Below the pieces are notes generated by a model. That model did no database searches. It was not told the DNA's origin and saw nothing but the letters and a program-made list of their open reading frames with translations. From the NCBI GenBank assembly GCA_029242355.1, contig JAQWUC010000068.1, forward strand, positions 1 to 55,796: a DNA stretch of 55,796 nucleotides, read 5' to 3'. Below, piece by piece: positions 26,418 to 34,735 of this stretch (the stretch's first letter is position 1; the number at the start of each line of letters is the position of its first letter). The position numbers were made by a program, and so were the translations under genes. This DNA is from Paracoccaceae bacterium (GTDB lineage Bacteria > Pseudomonadota > Alphaproteobacteria > Rhodobacterales > Rhodobacteraceae).

Positions 26418-27143
26418 CTATCCCAACGCCCAACCACCATCAACAATATGTGATTGACCAGTAGTAAACTTACTATCATCAGACGCTAAATAAAGGGCCA
26501 TCGCGGCAATTTCATCAGGTGCACCTATTCTTCCCATCCTTTGGCGAGCTACAAATTCTTTCATTGCCTTTTCGTAGTCACCCGTATCTTTCAACCTTTG
26601 ATGTAAAGATGGGCTATCAACGGTTCCAGGGCAAATACTATTACATCGTATTCCGTCGGTGATGTATTCAATAGCAACAGACTTTGTTAGCCCAATGATT
26701 GCGGCTTTCGTTGTTCCATAAACAAATCTATTTGGTGCTGCAAGTATCGAAGAACAAACAGAGGCTATATTAATTATTGAGCCACCACCCCTTTTCTTCA
26801 TTCCTGGTAGAGCTGCTTGAATACCGTAAAACATAGATTTCACATTTAAATTAAAAGCTAAATCCAACTCTTCCTCTGTTGCCTCTAAAACGGTGCCATG
26901 GTGAACAATTCCAGCACAGTTTGCTAAAATATCAAAGTTTGCTCGCTCTATAACACCAGTTAACGCCTGTTTATTTGTTACGTCTATCTTCATGACTTCA
27001 GCTCCTTTTAAAGTCGATAAAAGATCTAAATTCAAGTCAACAGCAATAACTTCTGCACCCTCGGCTATAAAAGTTTCAGAAATAGAACGGCCTATGCCTT
27101 GAGCAGCTGCCGTAACTAATGCCTTTTTTCCTCTTAATCTCAT
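26418..27143 (-). CDS. short-chain dehydrogenase/reductase (sugar-acid or 3-hydroxybutyrate type)
   Basis: This is a classical SDR of 241 residues. The cofactor loop is ALVTAAAQGIGRSISE (TAAAQGIG in place of TGxxxGIG, about 9-24), with CAGI as the NAG-type motif. The catalytic tetrad residues are Ser in IINIASVCSS, Tyr and Lys in FVYGTTKAAIIGLTK. The Asp in VIAVDLN after beta-2 indicates NAD preference. It resembles BDH2-type hydroxybutyrate and 2-keto-3-deoxy-L-fuconate dehydrogenases. Placed 75 bp behind the UxaA-type dehydratase, a dehydrogenase for the 2-keto-3-deoxy acid made by that enzyme is the best guess. Confidence 0.8.
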   Translation of the reverse strand: MRLRGKKALVTAAAQGIGRSISETFIAEGAEVIAVDLNLDLLSTLKGAEVMKIDVTNKQALTGVIERANFDILANCAGIVHHGTVLEATEEELDLAFNLNVKSMFYGIQAALPGMKKRGGGSIINIASVCSSILAAPNRFVYGTTKAAIIGLTKSVAIEYITDGIRCNSICPGTVDSPSLHQRLKDTGDYEKAMKEFVARQRMGRIGAPDEIAAMALYLASDDSKFTTGQSHIVDGGWALG

Positions 27144-27218
27144 ATTTTTCTCCCAAATCTAACAAATTATTCTGATTATCCGAGGTTTACTGTCAATGAA
27201 GTTCTTTCCGCGCCAGAT

Positions 27219-28712
27219 TTACATAACAGCACCAATTTGCCAAGGAACAAACTCATAGTCACCAAGCCCTTGGGATTCAGATTTTGTTTTTTGACCTGAA
27301 GCAACGGTTAAAAAAGTATTAAAAATTTGAAGCCCTATCTCCTCAATCATCAAATTTTCCGATAAAATTTCTCCTGCATTAATATCCATGTCATCAACCA
27401 TTCTTTCAAACATAGCTGAGTTCGTTGCAATTTTAATACATGGAGAGGGTTTAGAACCAAAAGCAGATCCTCGGCCTGTAGTAAAAGCAACTAAATTACA
27501 TCCACTAGCAATCTGTCCTGTAACGGAGGCTGGATCATAACCAGGACTATCCATGAAAACAAACCCCTTAGTTTTAATTTCTTCAGCATATTTGAACACT
27601 CCGTTCAAAGGCGTTGTTCCCCCTTTAGCAACAGCTCCAAGGGATTTTTCTAATATGGTAGTCAATCCTCCTTTTTTATTACCAGGGGAGGGATTGTTAT
27701 CCATAGTTCCCTTATTTCTCTCGGTATAGTCTTCCCACCACTCGACAGTATTAATCAACTTTTTTCCAACTTCGGCACTAATTGTTCTTTCTGTTAAAAG
27801 GTGTTCAGCGCCATATATTTCTGGAGTTTCAGCCAAAACACCAGTGCCACCATTCGCTACAAGCAAATCACAAGCAAAACCTAAAGCAGGGTTGGCAGTT
27901 ATACCAGACCAAGCATCTGATCCGCCACATTGAAGAGCAACGGTAAGTTCTGACGCGGGGCATTCAGTTCGATAGTTTTGATTTACAATTGGTAGCATCT
28001 CAAAAACTTTTTTGATGCCAAGCTCAACCGTCTTCCGTAGTCCCGCCATATCCTGAATATTCATAGTATGGAATAGCGGTCCAACAGATAGGCCATAGGC
28101 CTCTACCAACCAATCAATTTGGTTCATTTCACAGCCTAAACCAACCATCAAAACAGCTGCTACGTTAGGATTTTTAGCGTAACCCCACATAACGCGCTGC
28201 AAAGCTTCAAATCCATCGCCAGAGTCAGCCATACCACAGCCAGTTCCATGAACATATGCTGTAACGCCGTCTACATTTGGGTAATTCTTTAAAATATCGA
28301 TATTAAAGTGCTCGGCAATTAATCGAGCCGCTGTTGCGGAGCAATTTACAGAGGTTAAGATGGCAATTGTGTTTCTTGTTCCAACTTTACCATTCGAACG
28401 CCGATAACCCATAAAAGTGTGGTTATGCACTCCATTCTCTGTATTAGAAATATTAGTGCCAAACTTATATTTTTTTTCTACATTTCTAAATTCAAGATTT
28501 TCAACATGCACATGTGTACCAGCGGGAATCGACTTGGACGCATAACCAATAATTTGCGCATATTTTACCACCGGATCACCAGCAGCAATATCTTGCAATG
28601 CCATTTTATGTCCTTTGGGAATTGCATCTTTGGCACCATCCACACCCAAGTTTAAATGGCATCGTGCTATGGCTACGTTATCTATTTCATTAAGCTTAAT
28701 TAATTCAGACAT
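27219..28712 (-). CDS. uxaA: UxaA-family sugar-acid dehydratase (altronate/galactarate dehydratase-like)
   Basis: This iron-dependent dehydratase family protein has 497 residues, close to UxaA of enterobacteria. The N-terminal SAF domain (about 1-90) has KGHKMALQDIAAGDPVVKY and IPAGTHVHVENL. The catalytic part begins FMGYRRSNGKVGTRNTIAILTSVNCS. Cys and His residues in VHGTGCGM, GLGCEMNQID, LQCGGSDAWSGITANPALG and IASGCNLVAFTTGRGSAFGS fit the family metal and substrate site. It converts an aldonic or aldaric acid to the 2-keto-3-deoxy product; the exact sugar is unclear. The same superfamily includes sulfolactate sulfo-lyase, but that enzyme has the SAF part as a separate small subunit. Confidence 0.82.
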   Translation of the reverse strand: MSELIKLNEIDNVAIARCHLNLGVDGAKDAIPKGHKMALQDIAAGDPVVKYAQIIGYASKSIPAGTHVHVENLEFRNVEKKYKFGTNISNTENGVHNHTFMGYRRSNGKVGTRNTIAILTSVNCSATAARLIAEHFNIDILKNYPNVDGVTAYVHGTGCGMADSGDGFEALQRVMWGYAKNPNVAAVLMVGLGCEMNQIDWLVEAYGLSVGPLFHTMNIQDMAGLRKTVELGIKKVFEMLPIVNQNYRTECPASELTVALQCGGSDAWSGITANPALGFACDLLVANGGTGVLAETPEIYGAEHLLTERTISAEVGKKLINTVEWWEDYTERNKGTMDNNPSPGNKKGGLTTILEKSLGAVAKGGTTPLNGVFKYAEEIKTKGFVFMDSPGYDPASVTGQIASGCNLVAFTTGRGSAFGSKPSPCIKIATNSAMFERMVDDMDINAGEILSENLMIEEIGLQIFNTFLTVASGQKTKSESQGLGDYEFVPWQIGAVM

Positions 28713-28801
28713 AATCCCACTTTCTTAAAGTATATTAATAAAAAACAAACTAACCTTACCTTCAAAAAGAATAAGAATAAACCTATTTCAATGGTTGATT
28801 A

Positions 28802-29896
28802 TCAGAGAAATTCTGACATCCTGACTGAACGATTCTCAATTGAAGCTAATTGAGCGGCCAAACCCATTTTTACAGCCCATATACCATCCTCCACAGTGAC
28901 TTCTACACCATTACCAGAAGATACAACATCGTTAAACTTCTCATGCTGATAAAACGTTGAACCATTATGGTCACCAAGATCCAACAACGCTGAATCAACA
29001 GAAATTATTTTTTCTTTAACAGTTTTTGTTTTTCTATCACTTGTGACAATCATAGACTCGGGGTGTTGAGTTTTGCCGTTCTTCCAAAATCTCTTTGGCC
29101 CGGGTATCTTACACTCTATCTTCCCTTTTGGACCGACTGCTGAAATTTCTTCTTGATATATTGCTCCATCTGCAAACATACAGAGTTCTAGCATACATCG
29201 CGCACCATTCTCAAAATCTACAATAACATAACCATTATCCCAAATATCTGATTGAGATCCATCATAGGTTTCCTTTAGGTGATTACACGCCTGCCCTCCG
29301 CTAGCCATTATTTGAACGGGGTTACATCCAATTATCAATCTCATTAAATCAAAAAAATGGCAGCACTTTTCTACAAAGGTGCCTCCCGTATATTTATTAA
29401 ATCTGTTCCAATTATTCACTTTCGTAAGAAATGGAAATCTGTGCTCACGAATCGATAACATTTTAACTCCGCCAGTAACTAATGCTCCCTCACGTATGAA
29501 ATGTTGTAAGACCGGCATATATCGATATTCCATAGCAACCCAGATTGGCGCTTGATATTTTTTAGAAAAGTCAATGAGTTTTCGGGTGTCTTCCAAGGTC
29601 GTTACAATAGGTTTCTCAATCAAAATTGGTTTATTAGTATGTTTTAAAATTTCATATAAATCATCAATATGCTGAAAGTTTGGCGTGGCAACTACCAAAC
29701 AATCAAATTGCATATTTTTAAGCAAGCTTTGTAGACTTTCAAAAAATTCTGCGTCGGGAGAAATAAGTTTTGCTAATTTACGCATTTCAGGATCAGGTTC
29801 ACATATACCAACAATTGATGTCTCAGGTAAACAAGAGATGTTCCTTATATGCTCTCGACCCATCATTCCGCATCCTACAATTCCATATCTTATCAT
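28802..29896 (-). CDS. Gfo/Idh/MocA-family oxidoreductase
   Basis: This is a second NAD(P)-dependent dehydrogenase of this superfamily, 364 residues. Rossmann motif: YGIVGCGMMGREHIRNI (about 4-20). EKP motif: KPILIEKPIVTTLEDTRK (about 92-109). The catalytic region is YTGGTFVEKCCHFFDLMRLI (about 168-187), with the GG-x-x-x-x-K-x-x-H-x-x-D pattern of inositol-dehydrogenase-like enzymes. It starts 9 bp after the GntR-UTRA gene and is followed by the dehydratase gene after about 90 bp. This suggests that it carries out the first oxidation in a sugar pathway controlled by that regulator. Confidence 0.83.
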   Translation of the reverse strand: MIRYGIVGCGMMGREHIRNISCLPETSIVGICEPDPEMRKLAKLISPDAEFFESLQSLLKNMQFDCLVVATPNFQHIDDLYEILKHTNKPILIEKPIVTTLEDTRKLIDFSKKYQAPIWVAMEYRYMPVLQHFIREGALVTGGVKMLSIREHRFPFLTKVNNWNRFNKYTGGTFVEKCCHFFDLMRLIIGCNPVQIMASGGQACNHLKETYDGSQSDIWDNGYVIVDFENGARCMLELCMFADGAIYQEEISAVGPKGKIECKIPGPKRFWKNGKTQHPESMIVTSDRKTKTVKEKIISVDSALLDLGDHNGSTFYQHEKFNDVVSSGNGVEVTVEDGIWAVKMGLAAQLASIENRSVRMSEFL

Positions 29897-29905
29897 ACAT
29901 TTTTC

Positions 29906-30607
29906 CTATTTAAAGCGCTGAACATAATGAGCTTTGTCACAATCAAACCAAGTGCGTGAGTATTCTATTGGGTGTTTTGAGGACGCCCATCCAAATCTTT
30001 CGACAAAACCAGTCACTGTATCAATCGGAACACCGAAATTGGTTGGTGACCACTCAGGTACACTTTTGACTGAAACTCTATCCTCAACACGGGAAATCCA
30101 AATTCCTAATTTATTTTTGTATACATGGTAAATAGCGTCATTTAAGTCTGCCATGTTTAAAACCCCAGCACCACTATCTAGCCAAATTTCTTCAAGAGCA
30201 ACTGCAATATCGTTGAGATATCTTAATCTTCGTATACGAGTTCCTTTATTAGATATTCCAAATGCTGGCAATTTTTTTGGCTTAGTTAAGTTAACGACAC
30301 TAATCACCTTCGCCGTTGGCAATCCTCCTCCTTTGATTAATTCCAAGCGAAACATAGAGTAAATACTAGAAACTTTATTCACATAAGAAATATAATTTCC
30401 TGATCCTTGGATTTGCTTTAACATTTTTTTTTCTACGAGAGCTTTTAAGCTTTTCCTCAAAGTTCCAACAGATACTCCAAGAATTTTTGCCATTGCTTGC
30501 TCAGGAGGTAATCGTTCCCCATCAAGGAGTTGCCCTGAAGCAATATCCCTAATAATAGCTTCGGTTAATTGAACATATTTTGGTAAACTGTTTGATACCC
30601 GTTGCAT
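29906..30607 (-). CDS. GntR-family regulator, HutC/UTRA subfamily
   Basis: This regulator has 233 residues. The N-terminal winged helix is LPKYVQLTEAIIRDIASGQL through LPPEQAMAKILGVSVGTLRKSLKALVEKKML (about 8-65). A UTRA-type ligand domain follows (about 85-230): LELIKGGGLPTAKVISVVNL, then ISNKGTRIRRLRYLNDIAVALEEIWLD. UTRA regulators usually bind sugars, sugar phosphates or amino-acid-like compounds. It sits first on the minus-strand sugar-acid block and is divergent from the flavin monooxygenase gene, with a 16-bp palindrome between them, so it may control both directions. Confidence 0.83.
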   Translation of the reverse strand: MQRVSNSLPKYVQLTEAIIRDIASGQLLDGERLPPEQAMAKILGVSVGTLRKSLKALVEKKMLKQIQGSGNYISYVNKVSSIYSMFRLELIKGGGLPTAKVISVVNLTKPKKLPAFGISNKGTRIRRLRYLNDIAVALEEIWLDSGAGVLNMADLNDAIYHVYKNKLGIWISRVEDRVSVKSVPEWSPTNFGVPIDTVTGFVERFGWASSKHPIEYSRTWFDCDKAHYVQRFK

Positions 30608-30648
30608 CTAATCCGTTGCAGTAATTTAATTAATTGATATACTATTGA

Positions 30649-30664
30649 TTTACTTTAGAGTAAA
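30649..30664. promoter_or_regulatory. 16-bp near-perfect palindrome, candidate operator of the GntR-UTRA regulator
   Basis: TTTACTTTAGAGTAAA pairs TTTACT with AGTAAA around a 4-nt centre. It is in the 98-bp space between the divergent gntR and monooxygenase genes, about 42 bp before the chosen monooxygenase start. GntR proteins typically bind such short palindromes as dimers. It is a candidate only; the same motif was not checked genome-wide. Confidence 0.4.
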
Positions 30665-30705
30665 ACAATTTAAAAGTAAAAGTAATACATATTAAGGTGG
30701 ATCAT

Positions 30706-31860
30706 TTGACAGTAGTACCAATAAATTCGTTAGACCTTAGTCGTTCCGAAATATCTTGGTTTTCAGCATTATGCTCAGATGATTATCAATTTCTTAGTAT
30801 TCCTGATGGAAAACTGAGATCAAGTTGGGACCACTGTTCAGCCATTGTAAAGAATGCAGAGCGGCAAGGATTCAGAAATATTCTTTGTCCATCTTCTTAT
30901 CAAGTAGGACAAGATACTCTTTCTTTTGTCGCAGCTTGCGCCCCAATAACTAGTAAAATTAATCTTCTTGCTGCTGTGCGCTGCGGGGAGATGCAGCCAA
31001 TCATGCTTGCTCGAACCATAGCCACACTTGATCATATGCTCAAAGGCAGACTTACAATCAATATAATAAGCTCAGACTTTCCTGGTCAAAAAGAGGATAG
31101 TAATTACAGATATCAAAGGTCAAGAGAAGTCGTGGAAATACTAAAGCAAGCTTGGACGAGAGAAGAAATTAACTACCAGGGGAAGATTTATGAGTTTAGT
31201 GGATTAACAACAGATCCTGCAAAAACTTATCAAATTGGAGGTCCTTTGCTATATTTTGGCGGATACTCCCCTGCCGCTCTTGAACTTTGTGGTCAGCATT
31301 GTGATGTTTATCTTATGTGGCCAGAAAAAATCGAACAACTAAAAGAACGAATGATTGCTGTTAATGACGTAGCCCAAAAATATAATCGAAATTTAGATTA
31401 TGGCTTGAGAGTACATGTGATTGTGCGAGATACAGAACGAGAAGCCAAAGAATACGCTGAGTTCATAGCTTCAAAAATTGATGATGAATACGGAAGAAAA
31501 ATCCGAGAGCGAGCATTAGATTCAACGTCTCTAGGTGTAGCAAACCAATCTAAAAATCGAGAAATCGCGGATGAGTTCGGTTATATTGAACCAAATCTGT
31601 GGACAGGTGTAGGTAGAGCCCGATCCGGTTGTGGAGCTGCACTAGTTGGATCAACTGATCAGGTGCTGACTAAAATCGAACAATATAAATCAATTGGGAT
31701 AAAATCTTTTATCTTTTCAGGGTACCCCCATATGAATGAGTGTAGCCACTTTGGAGAAAAAGTAATGCCTTTACTTAAGACATGTGCTTTACCGAAGGAG
31801 TATAACCGAGTACCGGCAAATAACCCTTCAACCCCACTTGGTAGAGGCGAGAGAAAATAA
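30706..31860 (+). CDS. FMN-dependent sulfonate monooxygenase (SsuD/SmoC-like, LLM class)
   Basis: This is a bacterial-luciferase-like monooxygenase of 384 residues that probably breaks a C-S bond with O2 and reduced FMN. Counting from the chosen TTG start, Trp205 (VYLMW), Arg235 and His237 (GLRVH), Arg306 (GRARSG), and Tyr340 and His342 (SGYPH) lie at a constant offset from the sulfonate-binding residues I recall for E. coli SsuD (W196, R226, H228, R297, Y331, H333). This supports a sulfonate substrate. AAGGTGG sits 5 nt before the TTG, which decides the start over the GTG three codons upstream. The aldo-keto reductase begins on the base after its stop. No flavin reductase gene is in the window. 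Confidence 0.82.
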   Translation: MTVVPINSLDLSRSEISWFSALCSDDYQFLSIPDGKLRSSWDHCSAIVKNAERQGFRNILCPSSYQVGQDTLSFVAACAPITSKINLLAAVRCGEMQPIMLARTIATLDHMLKGRLTINIISSDFPGQKEDSNYRYQRSREVVEILKQAWTREEINYQGKIYEFSGLTTDPAKTYQIGGPLLYFGGYSPAALELCGQHCDVYLMWPEKIEQLKERMIAVNDVAQKYNRNLDYGLRVHVIVRDTEREAKEYAEFIASKIDDEYGRKIRERALDSTSLGVANQSKNREIADEFGYIEPNLWTGVGRARSGCGAALVGSTDQVLTKIEQYKSIGIKSFIFSGYPHMNECSHFGEKVMPLLKTCALPKEYNRVPANNPSTPLGRGERK

Positions 31861-32751
31861 ATGGAAAGAGTGCATTTTTCAAAAAATATAAGTTTCAGTC
31901 GAATAATTTATGGTATGTGGAGATTGACGGAGGATGGGAATATAAGCGTTGAGCATATTACAAAAAAAATATCATTATGTTTAGATCAAGGCATAACAAC
32001 ATTTGATCAGGCCGATATTTATGGTGATTACAGTGCGGAGGAAACTCTAGGAAATGCCATTGCGGCTGATAAAGCGATTCGTAACAAAATGGAAATAATA
32101 ACAAAATGTGACATCGTTGCTCCATGTGGAAAGTTTGCTGCTGAACCTTTGAAATATTATAACACCTCTAAAGAACACATTACCCAATCAGTAAATTCAT
32201 CACTTAAAAATATGAAAATTGATCATATTGATATGCTTTTGATCCATCGGCCAGATCCTTTTATGAACGCTGACGAAACAGGGCAAGTTTTAGATGAGTT
32301 AATAAAAAGCGGCAAGGTGAGAGCAGCTGGAGTTTCTAATTTCAAACCATGGGACTGGAACCTTCTTCAGTCACGAATGGAAAACCCACTTTTAACAAAT
32401 CAAATTGAATTTTCATTAAGTAAGCACGAACCCCTAACTAACGGAGACTTATCATTTCATTATGAAAAAGGAGTTAACATAATGGCTTGGTCGCCTCTTG
32501 GTGGAGGACGCCTTTTGGTAGAAAAAAATGAACTATACAGTACTCTAAAAAGAATTGCATACAATTACGAATCTGATCTAGCAACTATTGCTTTGGCTTG
32601 GATCTTATCCCATCCATCGAGGATTCTCCCGGTAGTAGGCACTAATAATTTAGAACGAATTCGTAAAATCCACATGGCAACTGATACGAAAATTGATCGG
32701 GCAAGTTGGTTTGCCCTTTACAGCGCTTCTATCGGTCACGAAGTACCTTAA
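31861..32751 (+). CDS. aldo/keto reductase (YdhF/SmoB-like)
   Basis: This NAD(P)H-dependent reductase of 296 residues has a TIM-barrel fold. The catalytic tetrad is visible: Asp and Tyr in FDQADIYGDYSAEE (about 51-64), Lys in EIITKCDIV, His in LLIHRPDPFMNADE (about 126-139). The cofactor-binding end reads ILPVVGTNNLERIRKI. Overall it resembles E. coli YdhF. As I recall, SmoB, which reduces 6-oxo-glucose to glucose in the sulfoquinovose monooxygenase pathway, belongs to the same kind of protein. It starts immediately after the monooxygenase stop codon, so reduction of the aldehyde left after desulfonation is the best functional guess. Confidence 0.83.
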   Translation: MERVHFSKNISFSRIIYGMWRLTEDGNISVEHITKKISLCLDQGITTFDQADIYGDYSAEETLGNAIAADKAIRNKMEIITKCDIVAPCGKFAAEPLKYYNTSKEHITQSVNSSLKNMKIDHIDMLLIHRPDPFMNADETGQVLDELIKSGKVRAAGVSNFKPWDWNLLQSRMENPLLTNQIEFSLSKHEPLTNGDLSFHYEKGVNIMAWSPLGGGRLLVEKNELYSTLKRIAYNYESDLATIALAWILSHPSRILPVVGTNNLERIRKIHMATDTKIDRASWFALYSASIGHEVP

Positions 32752-32853
32752 CTCGTGAATTCTTATAAAGATCCCATTTAAAATCAACACTCTTTACGAT
32801 TGAAAAAATTTAATAAATATAGTAGATTTATTTAATAGTAGGGATGACATGTT

Positions 32854-33687
32854 ATGCCAAACAGACCTAACACCATTTCAAATGAGGAACTAGAAGAAAC
32901 CGCGCGCGCGATTCGAAAAAATGTTGTGAGAATGGTTGCTAGAAATGGTCAAGGCTACGTGCAGCAAGGACTTGGTGCAGCAGATCTCTTTACTACCCTT
33001 TACTTTTATGAGGCGAACTTGGACCCGGAGAAGTCTGATTGGAATGAAAGAGACAGAATATTTTTATCGACAGCACATAATTCAGCACTTTTTCACGCCA
33101 CACTTGCTCAACGTGGGATTATACCAATAAAATCCTTAGCGACATATACGAAAGATGGTTCATCACTAGAAATTAACGTATCAGAACGACTTGGAGCTAT
33201 TGTGGAAGCAACATGCGGCTCTCTTGGTCAAGGTTTATCAGTAGCAGTTGGCGTTTGCTTAAGTGCAAAGCGACATAAAAAAAATTACCGCTCGTATGTA
33301 ATACTTGGTGATGGTGAACTTCAAGAAGGCCAAACGTGGGAAGCCGTCATGTTTGCTGCTTCCCGAAACCTTAATAATCTTTGCCTTATGGTTGACCTTA
33401 ATGAACTTCAGGTCGAAGGACATACAAACAAAGTAATGGAGATGGAACCTATAGAAGAAAAATTTAAATCATTTGGATGGAAAACTATTTCTGTAGACGG
33501 TCATAAATTCACAGCGATGCGAAATGCATTCGATTTGGCTCGAAATATAAGCAAGAAACCAACTGTTATCATTGTTAAAACAATCCCAGGAAAAGGGGCT
33601 CCATCACTAGAAGGAAAAATGAGCCATAACATGGTACTCCCAAAAAAAGCTGCTGAAATTGCATTGAAGGAATTGGAGTTACTTTAA
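32854..33687 (+). CDS. transketolase, N-terminal (thiamine-diphosphate-binding) subunit
   Basis: This half of a split transketolase has 277 residues. The ThDP/metal motif is VILGDGELQEGQTWEAVMFA followed by NLCLMVDLNELQVEGHT (about 149-190). Upstream are RMVARNGQGYVQQGLGAADLFTTLYF (about 25-50) and the STAHNSALFHATLAQRG and GSLGQGLSVAVGVCLSAK segments typical of the large-domain start. Its partner follows in a TAATG overlap, so the pair makes one alpha2beta2 enzyme. Split transketolases often belong to special catabolic routes (for example sulfofructose or apiose pathways) and not to the central pentose phosphate route. A 102-bp gap separates it from the aldo-keto reductase gene. Confidence 0.87.
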   Translation: MPNRPNTISNEELEETARAIRKNVVRMVARNGQGYVQQGLGAADLFTTLYFYEANLDPEKSDWNERDRIFLSTAHNSALFHATLAQRGIIPIKSLATYTKDGSSLEINVSERLGAIVEATCGSLGQGLSVAVGVCLSAKRHKKNYRSYVILGDGELQEGQTWEAVMFAASRNLNNLCLMVDLNELQVEGHTNKVMEMEPIEEKFKSFGWKTISVDGHKFTAMRNAFDLARNISKKPTVIIVKTIPGKGAPSLEGKMSHNMVLPKKAAEIALKELELL

Positions 33688-34667
33688 TGACTGATGAACT
33701 ACATCTTGGTGATTTCACATCAAACGCTTTTAGCTCGGCGAATATTCCCAAATACTATGGGGAAACGCTGGTAAAGCTTGCTCGAGAAAAAGCCGAAATA
33801 GTAGTTCTTAGTGGCGATTTAACTCCCGCTACAGAATGTGATCTATTCAGAGATAATTTCCCAAATCGTTTTTTCAATACTGGAATTGCCGAAGCAAATA
33901 TGATCGGAGTATCTGCTGGTATGGCTCGATCAGGCGATATTCCATTTGTACATTCATTCTCAGTATTTTTAAATCGTCGAGCCCTTGATCAAATTGCAAT
34001 GCAAATAGCATATCCTAACCTAAACGTAAAACTATGCGGGTTCCTTCCCGGTCTCACCACCCTGCTCGGGGTATCGCATCAAGCCATAGAAGACAACTCA
34101 GTGATGAGATCCCTACCTAACATGGCGATAATAGAGCCTTGCGGTGCTCGTCAAATTGAAAGTGCAGTTCGTGCAGCTGCGAATTACAAAGGCCCCGTTT
34201 ATCTCAGAATGCATCGACCATCAACCGCTTTAACAACAAAAGATTCGTTGCTCCCCTTAGAAATTGGCAAAGGCCAACTGCTTGTTAAAGGAAACGATGC
34301 CATTATATTCGCGATGGGTCATATGGTCCAAGAAGCTCTAACTGCATCTGAAGAGCTTTCTCGAAAAGGAGTCAAAGTAGCAGTGGCAAATATTCATACA
34401 TTAAAACCATTAGACATTGATTTTATTATAAAACACTCGAGACAAGTATCAGCAATAATAACTGCCGAAAACCACTCCATAATTGGAGGTTTAGGCTCCG
34501 CAGTAGCAGAAACGCTTTTAGAAGGAAATGTGTCAAGAAAATTCAAAAGAATAGGTATCGAAGATACATTTGCTGAGGGAGGATCAACTAACTTTCTATT
34601 TAAAAAGTATGGTTTGACTTCAACAAAAATTATAGATGAGCTAGAAAAATTACTTGATAGTTACTAA
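33687..34667 (+). CDS. transketolase, C-terminal (pyrimidine and C domain) subunit
   Basis: This is the second half of the split transketolase, 326 residues. VVLSGDLTPATECDLFRDNFPNRFFNTGIAEANMIGVSAGMA (about 40-80) contains the catalytic Glu in GIAEANM, which activates the thiamine ring. GLTTLLGVSHQAIEDNSVMRSLPNM and GPVYLRMHRP are the phosphate- and sugar-site segments, and the C-terminal domain (about 200-326) ends in a FLFKKYGLTSTKII stretch typical of these proteins. The start shares its A with the upstream stop. With the preceding gene it should transfer a two-carbon ketol unit; donor and acceptor are unknown. Confidence 0.87.
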   Translation: MTDELHLGDFTSNAFSSANIPKYYGETLVKLAREKAEIVVLSGDLTPATECDLFRDNFPNRFFNTGIAEANMIGVSAGMARSGDIPFVHSFSVFLNRRALDQIAMQIAYPNLNVKLCGFLPGLTTLLGVSHQAIEDNSVMRSLPNMAIIEPCGARQIESAVRAAANYKGPVYLRMHRPSTALTTKDSLLPLEIGKGQLLVKGNDAIIFAMGHMVQEALTASEELSRKGVKVAVANIHTLKPLDIDFIIKHSRQVSAIITAENHSIIGGLGSAVAETLLEGNVSRKFKRIGIEDTFAEGGSTNFLFKKYGLTSTKIIDELEKLLDSY

Positions 34668-34735
34668 ACTTAGGCGATTATAGCTATTACTACTTTTTAG
34701 GTTAGAATCAGACTGCCACGACAGATTGAATAATT

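Noticed and set aside
27219-28712. UxaA-like gene as a sulfolactate sulfo-lyase, which would fit the sulfonate idea
   Set aside because: Sulfo-lyase SuyAB has the SAF domain as a separate small subunit; here one 497-residue chain has ordinary altronate/galactarate dehydratase layout.
30838-31035. Minus-strand frame inside the monooxygenase gene
   Set aside because: A shadow frame with no start signal and no recognisable sequence; the plus-strand protein is conserved throughout.
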